The notes beneath the pieces were generated by a model. That model was not told the origin of the DNA and searched no databases. It was given only the letters and a program-made list of their open reading frames with translations. A stretch of 64,000 nt of DNA from Haematobia irritans. Taxonomy: Eukaryota; Arthropoda; Insecta; Diptera; Muscidae. The stretch's first letter is position 1, and the number at the start of each line of letters is the position of its first letter. The position numbers and the translations under genes are program-made. The stretch is from contig NC_134399.1 of NCBI RefSeq assembly GCF_050003625.1, positions 149,848,473 to 149,912,472 on the forward strand, written 5' to 3'. This document shows positions 57,056 to 64,000 of this stretch, in pieces.

Positions 57056-58843
57056 CGTTACCTTAATATAGAAAGGCCCCAACTCATAATATTTTGAAAT
57101 CGTGTTTTTTGTCGATTCTGACAGAGCACCATCAGATACACCTTCCATAAAAATTTACGGAGATGCGTTGAAAAATAGCGAAGTTATAAGTTAATAATGT
57201 AAAGCCCTAACTCATATCCACACAATATGTACAAAAAAAATCCCTAACTCATACCCACACAATATGTACAAAAAAGCCTAACTCAATTATTACTGCAAAA
57301 ACACATAGTAGGCATAGATTTTCTGATTTTGTTTATATTGCTTTTGTGTTATGTATGTCTGTGAGCGGTCATTGCTGTTGTTGTTGTTGTTGTAACAGGT
57401 TTTAATGTGGTCTCATCCATTTTGTTCTATGCTTGTGTAGTTCAACTTGTAGCCAGATCAAGGAACTCTGCGACAAGGATGTCCAGAGTGATCTGGTGGT
57501 GAGACGGGTAGGCTTAGCTGGGCAAGCAAAAAGGTGACGGTGTCATGAAGCCTTTGCTTGCAGATGGGACACACGTCAGTTACGCTTCTATCAATCACTG
57601 ATAGGTATCAATTGAGGCGGCTTTACTTGCCTGATCTTAGTTGGGCCAAAACTACCTTGGTCTGCCGTGGGAGGTATTTCCCCTCCGGTGCTATGGGCGG
57701 CGGTCGGACTCCGAGAACTGGATTAACCTTGTAGCTTCTCACCGCTTCAGCTACAGTATCCTCATGAATCCTGTTCAGACCTGTCCGGTATGCTGCCTGA
57801 TCTAGAGGCTCTCTTTTGTAACGCTGGATCTCGGGCTCTAGAAGATGAAGATCAACCCTTACATTCCTGGGTGGAGGTTGTCTATCCATAAGATGTTGAT
57901 TCGGATGACAACTTCGATGGCAACCCAAGAGGTACTGCTTTGACAACATGTACCTAATTGTGTCGACGCACTGGGATGATCTTGGTCTCCGCATAAAGGT
58001 GTACTGCGTAGACACAATCTCGACGCCGTCAGGAGGGGGTGGAATCGAGGACAGGTAGAGGTTAAACAGTGCCGGAGATATCACCCCGCCCTGGGGAACT
58101 CCCTGTTTAACTCTACGGGGTTTTGACTTCTTGTCCCTGAATTCCACGTACGACTGGCGTCCACACATATAATTCAGAACCCAACGCTTCGTTCCTGCCG
58201 GTAGGGACGTATTCTCGATGTCCTCAAACAGTGTGGAATGATTGACCGTATCGAATGCTTTCGATAGGTCAAGCGCCACCAGGACCGTCCTATGACACGG
58301 CTTGGGCTGATTAAGTCCCCTATTGATATGTGTCGAAATGGCATGTAAGGCTGTCGTCGTACTGTGTAGCTTACGGAATCCATGTTGATGGTGGGCAGCT
58401 GGAAAATTCTCCAGAAGGCTGGGGAGGAGTAGTGCCTCAAGTGTCTTGGATATCGGTCTGTGCGATTCACTTTTATGAACAATTACCTTATAAAACTTAA
58501 GTTTATATTCTCTTAAAATATAAACTGTTTTATCAATTCCAACATTTGCTTTACTTAAATATGAATTGATATGTTATTTTGTTTTCTTTTAAGATGTGCA
58601 AGAAAAAGCCCCAACTCATTTTTTTTCAAAAATTCAAACCCAAAAACCCTAAGTCATGCAAATTAATTAAAAATGTAAATATTAAAAAAAAATTATTATA
58701 ATTTTGAATTTGTCTGATGTTAATAATAAAAACTGTATTTTAAATGTTTTTGTATCTGGTGTGTTTCTTATTTTATTAAGTTTTTTCCTCCTCCTGTAAA
58801 CTTCGTTTTTCATGAGTTAGGGCCTTTGTATATTAAGGTAACG
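57056..58843. mobile_element. TIR element (CGTTACCTTAATATA ends) containing a Jockey-type fragment
   Basis: CGTTACCTTAATATA at the left and TATATTAAGGTAACG at the right are perfect complements, followed inward by AAAGGCCC.AACTCAT on both sides. Flanking ATAT on each side is compatible either with an ATAT duplication or with TA plus one more TIR base. The interior repeats CCCTAACTCAT near both ends (57203-57285 and 58608-58655). The middle holds an inserted LINE fragment. No transposase is present. Confidence 0.82.
57440..58466 (-). pseudogene. Jockey-clade non-LTR retrotransposon RT fragment
   Basis: Reading on the minus strand, the text includes QHGFRKLHSTTTAL, VALDLSKAFDTVNHSTL (RT domain, first catalytic Asp) and GVPQGGVISPALFNLYLSSI. 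The YADD box expected next is gone, because a deletion and frameshift join SSI...EIVS to a later segment. The C-terminal part (AYRTGLNRIHEDTVAEAVRS, then CPICKQRLHDT) fits the end of Jockey-like ORF2, and an (AAC)n-type tract lies downstream (57376-57393). It is 5' truncated and has no function left. Confidence 0.87.
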
Positions 58844-59248
58844 ATATACTAACACCACATACCAAATTTCAGCTGGATCGGATGAATTTTGCTCCTCCAA
58901 GAGGCTCTGCAAGCCAAATTGGGGAGTAGGTTTATATGGGGGCTATATATAATTATGGACTGATATGGACCCCAGTCGGAGCGAAAAAGTTTTCAAATAT
59001 ATATAGCCCCCATATACACCGATCCCTTGATTTGATTTCCGGAGCCTCTTAGAGGAGCAAATAGCATACGATTCAGTTGAAATTTTGTACGTTATGTTAG
59101 TATATGGTCTATAATTATCATCCAAAAATTGGTCTACATCGTTCTATAATTATATATGGTACCCATATAAACCGATCGCCATACTTGGCTTTCGAAGCCT
59201 CTTAGAGGATCAAATTGCATACGAATATGTTGAAATTGTGTACGTAAA

Positions 59249-59366
59249 AAGGAGGTCCCTTGTCATTGAGCTTAACATGGAATCGGGCAGCACTCTGTGA
59301 TAACACAATGGACTGAATAGTCTAAGTGAGCCTGATACATCGGGCTACCACCTAATCTAACATAGT
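59249..59366 (+). mobile_element. SINE fragment, 3' part
   Basis: AAAAAGGAGGTCCCTTGTCA through CACAATGGACTGAATAGTC and CACCTAATCTAACAT matches the 3' portion of the SINE at 28237-28591, with a 30-bp internal deletion. The tRNA-like head is missing. Confidence 0.85.
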
Positions 59367-59660
59367 ACCCCCGCGAATGATTTAGTACCTTTTGTGTAGA
59401 CATTTTTGTACCAATATCTGATTTAAGGTCCTATAGTTTTGTTAAAAAAAATTTAATATTTTGAAAATGTCTCTAACAAACTTAACTGCTAATAGTCCTT
59501 TACAAATTTGGCAAAACAGACAAGTTCATCGATTTTGTAAAAGCCATAGTCAAAAACACGATTTTATTGAATTTCAAGAATGTTTTACTCAAAGACGCTT
59601 CCAAACGAACACTTTCTAGATAAGAAGTTATCGATCGCGTACTAAAATAATGCGACTATT
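59367..59660. other. Spacer, no gene seen
   Basis: AT-rich with no features recognized. Confidence 0.4.
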
Positions 59661-59665
59661 ACAGT

Positions 59666-60432
59666 CACGGTCGAAACTTGAGATAAAACATTTGGAGAAA
59701 ATCTTACCAACAACTACCAAAAAAATATTATTTTGCAAAAATTTATTTTTTCAGAAAATTTTGTCAAAATTTTACTTCGTTAGAAAATTTTGTCAACATT
59801 TTATTTCGATAGAAAATTTTGTCAACATTTTATTTCTATAGAAAATGTTGTCCAAATTTTATTTCTGTAGAAAATTTTTTCAAAATTTTATATCAGTAGA
59901 AAATTTTGTCCAAATTTTATTTCTATAGAAAATGTTGTCCAAATTTTATTTCTTCAGAATATTTTGTCAAAATTTAATTTCTATATAAAATTTTATTTCC
60001 ATAGAAAATTTTGTAAATATTTTATTTTTATAGAAAATTTTGTCAAATAAAATATATGGAGAAAATAAAGCATTTGGAGAAAATCTTACCAACAACTACC
60101 AAAAAAATATTATTTTGCAAAAATTTATTTTTTCAGAAAATTTTGTCAAAATTTTACTTCGTTAGAAAATGTTGTCAAAATTTTATTTCGATAGAAAACT
60201 TTGTCAAAATTTTATTTCTATAGAAAATGTTGTCCAAATTTTATTTCTATATAAAATTTTATAAAAATTTTATTTCCATAGAAAATTTTGTCAAAATTTT
60301 ATTTCCATAGAAAATTTTGTAAAAATTTTATTTTTATAGAAAATTTTGTCAAAAATTTATTTTTATTTATCTACAGAAAATTTATGAAGCATCCTGAATT
60401 CTACCAATCTACCAAACAGTAGAATTCTACCA
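59666..60432 (+). mobile_element. 29-bp minisatellite TIR element with a 382-bp internal duplication
   Basis: Starts CACGGTCGAAACTTGAG (a decayed CACGGTTGCCACTCGAG) and ends with CTACCAAACAGTAGAATTC. The segment beginning GGAGAAAATCTTACCAACAA occurs at 59694 and again at 60076, so the left half with its minisatellite is duplicated in tandem. CACGGTTGCCAG at 60440 may be the start of another copy. Confidence 0.8.
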
Positions 60433-60498
60433 ACCAATCACGGTTGCCAGATTATAATACTACGGTAGTTTTTGTAAGCCGGTATAAAACTAAAAACA

Positions 60499-62042
60499 AA
60501 TAAGTATATACGGCCGTAAGTTCGGCCAGGCCGAATCTTATGTACCCTCCACCATGGATTGCGTAGAAACTTCTACGAAAGACTGTCATCCACACTCGAA
60601 TTAATTGGGTTGTGGTATCTTAAAACTTCTTAACATCGTTTTCTAAATTGTGAGTTAGTCCATACGTGGTATATATTAGACAAAAAAGGTATGTATTGGT
60701 ATGTCTATAAATAATTATGAATCGATATGGACTTTTGCACGGTACGTAGAGAGCCAGAATTGAAATATGGGTGTCGCTTATATGTGGGCTATATACAATT
60801 ATGAATTTGATGTGGACCAATTTTTGTATGATTGGGGATCTATTTATCTGAGGGCTATATATAACTATAAACCGATATGGACGTAGTTAGACATGGTTGT
60901 TGATGGCCATATACTAGAACAATGTACCAAATTTCAAATGACTCGGATGAAATTTGCTCCTACAAGTGGCTCCAAAACCAAATCTCGGGATCGGTTTATA
61001 TGGGGGCTATATATGATTATGGACTGATATGGACCAGTTTTGGCATGGTTGTTAAATATCATATACCAACATCACGTACCAAATTTCAACCGAATCGGAT
61101 GAATTTTGTTCTTCCAAGGGGCTCCGGAGGTCAAATCTGGGGATCGGTTTATATGGGGGCTATATATAATTATAGACCGATGTGAACCAATTTTAGAATG
61201 GTTGTTAGAGATCATATACCAACATCATGTACCAAATTTCAGCTGGATCGGATGAAATTTGCTTCTTTTTGAGGATCGGCAAGCCAAATCGGGGGATCGG
61301 TTTATATGGGGGCTGTATATAATTATGGACCGATGTGGACCAATTTTTGCATGATTGTTGGAGACCATATACTAACACCATGTACCAAATTTCAGCCGGA
61401 TCGGATGAAATTTGCTTCTCTTTGAACAATCGCAAGCCAAATTCGGGGATCGGTTTATATGGGGGCTATATATAATTATGGACCGATGTGAACCAATTTT
61501 TGCATGGTTGTTAGAGACCATATACCAACATCATGTACCAAATTTCAGCTGGATCGGATGAAATTTGCTTCTTTTTGAGGATCGGCAAGACAAATCGGGG
61601 GATCGGTTTATATGGGGGCTGTATATAATTATGGACCGATGTGGACCAATTTTTGCATGATTGTTGGAGACCATATACTAACACCATGTACCAAATTTCA
61701 GCCGGATCGGATGAAATTTGCTTCTCTTTGAGGATCGGCAAGCCAAATTTGGGGGTCCGTTTGTATGGGGTCTATACGTAAAAGTGGACCGATATGGCCC
61801 ATTTGCAATACCATCCGACCTACATCAATAACAACTACTTGTGCCAAGTTTCAAGTCGATAGCTCGTTCGGAAGTTAGCGTGATTTCAACAGACGGACGG
61901 ACGGACATGCTCAGATCGACTCAGAATTTCACCACGACCCAGAATATATATACTTTATATGGTCTTGGAGCAATATTTCGATGTGTTACAAACGGAATGA
62001 CAAAGTTAATATACCCCCACCCTATGGTGGAGGGTATAAAAA
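60499..62042 (-). mobile_element. Mini-me-like element, family A, full length
   Basis: AAGTATATACGGCC, hairpin and TACCCTCCACCATGG at the left; the tail lacks a 29-bp block here. The array runs 60940-61760, and its units at 61190-61430 and 61500-61740 form a duplicated pair of units (306 bp apart) with almost identical text. The GACGGACGGACGGACATG core and GGTGGAGGGTATAAAAA close it. Confidence 0.92.
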
Positions 62043-63011
62043 TTATTTAAAATTGGATAGTTGACAGACAACATTTTATTTTCTTAAAAATTCAGTCTAA
62101 AAGAGCTCTTGACAATAATCTTCCAATATATAGTTTTTTCGAAATTTAGTGAAAAGTACTTTTTCGCTAAAAAAAAAAAACTTTTTTGTACTTTCTTAAA
62201 AATTGTATTTTCCATCCCTGATCTGTACTGACTTTTCGTATTATGGCCTCTTCATGGCCTTTTTCATTGAACTTAAGTGATGGTATAAAAGAAAATATTC
62301 AAAAAACAAAAAAAAAAAAACGAAGTACAGTAAAAGTGTAGAACACATCAAGGAAATGTAGCGATAAACAAGAGTATAATGAGAGTCTTTATAACACCGA
62401 TGGCGACAACAATGATCACATCTTTAAATCCAATATCCATATAAGAAAAAGTTACAAATCCTTTCTCCCTGAACGATTTTCCTCACAAGTCAGGCATGAA
62501 AAGTTTGTGCATATAGCATAGCAATACTCATACATACATATGTGTGGGCCAGCTTAATGGCATACACGAAGTTGGAAAATTTAAACTTTCGAAAGAAATA
62601 AATTTTATGTGCGTGTGTGTTTGTGTGAAAATATCACCTCTATCTACAAATCAACACAACAGGTTACAACTTGTTGCATGCAACACGAAAAATAAGTTAT
62701 GATGCTACCAAACATTTTCATTTCTGCCAGTAATTCGCCGCAAACTGTAAAAGTGGGGAAAATGACATGCGCTCTAACATCGAGTATTTATTCCAATGTA
62801 GATGCAGATAATGGTTGTACTATATTTCTTTGGGATAACAAAACTCATACAAGCACAAGTCAATGGCATTGCATTAACTACAGTTGTCATAGCGGCTAGG
62901 CATTATTTCTATTACACTGTTGCTGTTACTTCTGGCGTGCTAATCGTCCTGTGTAAATCTCAACACCAAATTAAGTGAATGAACAAATTAAATTATATAC
63001 ATTAGCATTAT
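62043..63011. other. Intergenic stretch, no gene supported
   Basis: Frames up to 66 codons (62699-62899) without recognizable features. A (GT)n-like tract lies near 62610. Confidence 0.4.
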
Positions 63012-63108
63012 ATTTTCATACTCTCTGCTATATGATAGGGGGGTATACTAAATCTGTTATTACGTGGGCAACGCATCGAAATATTGGTTTCAGACACCAT
63101 AAAGTATG
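63012..63108 (+). mobile_element. Mini-me-like 5' end relic
   Basis: GATAGGGGGGTATACTAAAT, CGCATCGAAATATTGGTTTC and CACCATAAAGTATGC match the conserved 5' core of family A. It then stops before the GTCY block. Confidence 0.7.
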
Positions 63109-63649
63109 CAACAAACAAAAAAGAAATAAAAAACAGTAAACCCAACATGAAAGACGAATATACATAAGTTTATTTTAAAAATGTCTAACTAAAATCTCTT
63201 AGCAAAAGCGGCCATTTTTGGTACACAAAAAACAAATATCATCAAAATATTTCCACTTAAACTTCCAATTAAATTAAAATATGAACTGAATCCATTTAAT
63301 CAAATTAAAAAATATAGTCATTTAAGAAAATTATTGGAAATTTTCATGTTTTTCTTTAAAATATTAATTAATATTTTAGTTAAATTGAACAATAATATTT
63401 CCAAATAAAAATATATAGTTGGAAATTTGGTTTTTGGAAATAATTAATAATAGAATCATTAAATGTTGGCTCAAATCCAAATAAAACCCCAACTATAAAT
63501 ACAATCGGAAAATGCATACAAAACGGTAAATCGTATTTTTCATCGTATTATTTCATTTGAAGATACAAATATAAAAGATACCAAACAAATATTAATAAAT
63601 AAATAATAATACAATAAATAAATACCTCATTTAAAAAGTTAATTGAGTT

Positions 63650-63823
63650 GCACAGTAAAAATCAATTCGAATTTTAATTGAACCAATTAAAAAATTAATT
63701 CAAAGTACCGAAGAAATCAATGTATTTGTTAATCAGAAATATATATTCTGTGATTGAGGTAGTACCTTCGTGATTGAAGCTATTTCAATTGAAAATTTAA
63801 TTTTGTGATTGAATCAAAAAAAA
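63650..63823. mobile_element. AT-rich MITE relative of 44644-44884
   Basis: CACAGTAAAAATCAATTCG at the left, GATTGAATCAAAAAAAAAT at the right, with AATTAAAAAATTAATTC motifs between. Flanks are not clearly TA. Confidence 0.5.
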
Positions 63824-63965
63824 ATTTTTTGTATAAAAGAGGAATCGTCTTCACGGTTGTCACCGTTGGTAGAATTCTTGATGTCTTCGTTCGTTCGTTT
63901 CGTTTCTTCACAAACTAAGAGGTACATCAAATTTTGTTAACAATAACATTTTGGCTGCATTTTCT

Positions 63966-64000
63966 ATAGAAGTACACAGCCTAACAAAAGTTTACATACG
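63966..64000 (+). mobile_element. Possible Tc1-like terminus at the window edge
   Basis: ACAGCCTAACAAAAGTTTAC plus ATACG resembles the ends of Tc1-like elements (CAGT...AAAAGTTT.CATACG). The rest of the element would lie outside the window. Confidence 0.35.

Larger units (their letters stand above)
56650..59247 (-). mobile_element. Mini-me-like family A array, split by a TIR element
   Basis: Family A units run at 56655-57055 and 58844-59247, with the insertion falling within ACCATATACTAAC text. Both mini-me ends are missing. The part after 58980 switches orientation (ATATAGCCCCCATATACACC), so an inverted junction or second fragment is present. Confidence 0.75.

Noticed and set aside
57370..57395. 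A (GTT)n microsatellite as an independent feature
   Set aside because: It is most simply the (AAC)n tract at the 3' side of the Jockey-type fragment on the minus strand.
58174..58482. A 102-codon minus-strand frame overlapping the RT fragment
   Set aside because: It is out of frame with the recognizable RT motifs (QHGFRKLHSTTTAL, ALDLSKAFDT).

Overview
The window looks like a gene-poor, transposon-saturated stretch of a dipteran genome, most likely a calyptrate/muscid fly (Stomoxys, Haematobia or Musca type). The reasons are the AT-rich background, many mini-me-like elements with (TA)n and (GTCY)n tracts next to a conserved core, a tRNA-derived SINE of a kind I recall from muscid genomes, Tc1/mariner, hAT, Jockey-type and Penelope-type remnants, and almost no host coding sequence. 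Species assignment is inference from recalled repeat families.

Only one ordinary host gene is convincing: a single-exon gene on the minus strand (52956-53498) for a 180-residue secreted protein. It has a signal peptide, acidic and Thr-rich repeats and a lysine-rich tail, with a TATA box upstream and a poly(A) signal downstream. A 5'-truncated inverted copy of this gene and its 3' flank lies at 55799-56361, between a mini-me-like fragment and a mariner terminus.

The dominant component is one superfamily of mini-me/Helentron-like non-autonomous elements in three families: A (2296-3831, 23671-25409, 28628-30447, 47565-52360, 60499-62042 and fragments), B (5080-6406, 14941-16160, 19555-22755, 39792-41683, 46283-47144) and C (11932-13503, 16186-17082, 34540-34930, 55229-55798). 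All share the same kind of ends: subterminal inverted repeats such as TACCCTCCACCAT, a GGCC-type hairpin followed by CTTGT, and the (GTCY)n block. All carry an internal tandem array whose unit is 153 bp, or 51 codons. For these elements the strand given treats the GGGTATA/(GTCY)n end as 5' and the hairpin-CTTGT end as 3'.

A second recurrent component is a 29-bp minisatellite (core TTTTGTCAAAATTTTATTTC) in at least eleven blocks and both orientations. Several blocks sit inside TIR elements ending in CACGGTTGCCA. Other elements with readable boundaries are two hAT-like elements with 8-bp target duplications (4519-8298, 20605-22728), a foldback element with 8-bp duplications splitting a Tc1 transposase pseudogene (32006-33843), several TA-flanked MITEs, a SINE with an 11-bp duplication (28237-28591), a TIR element carrying a Jockey-type RT fragment (57056-58843), and a cluster of Penelope-like terminal repeats (42206-43107) with three complete hammerhead ribozyme motifs.

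Nesting gives a relative chronology. hAT, mariner, MITE and TIR elements all lie inside mini-me-like elements, and Penelope-like and SINE sequences lie inside minisatellite or TIR elements. Intervening stretches are mostly AT-rich with no gene I can support. Nearly all open frames in the window come from repeat arrays.
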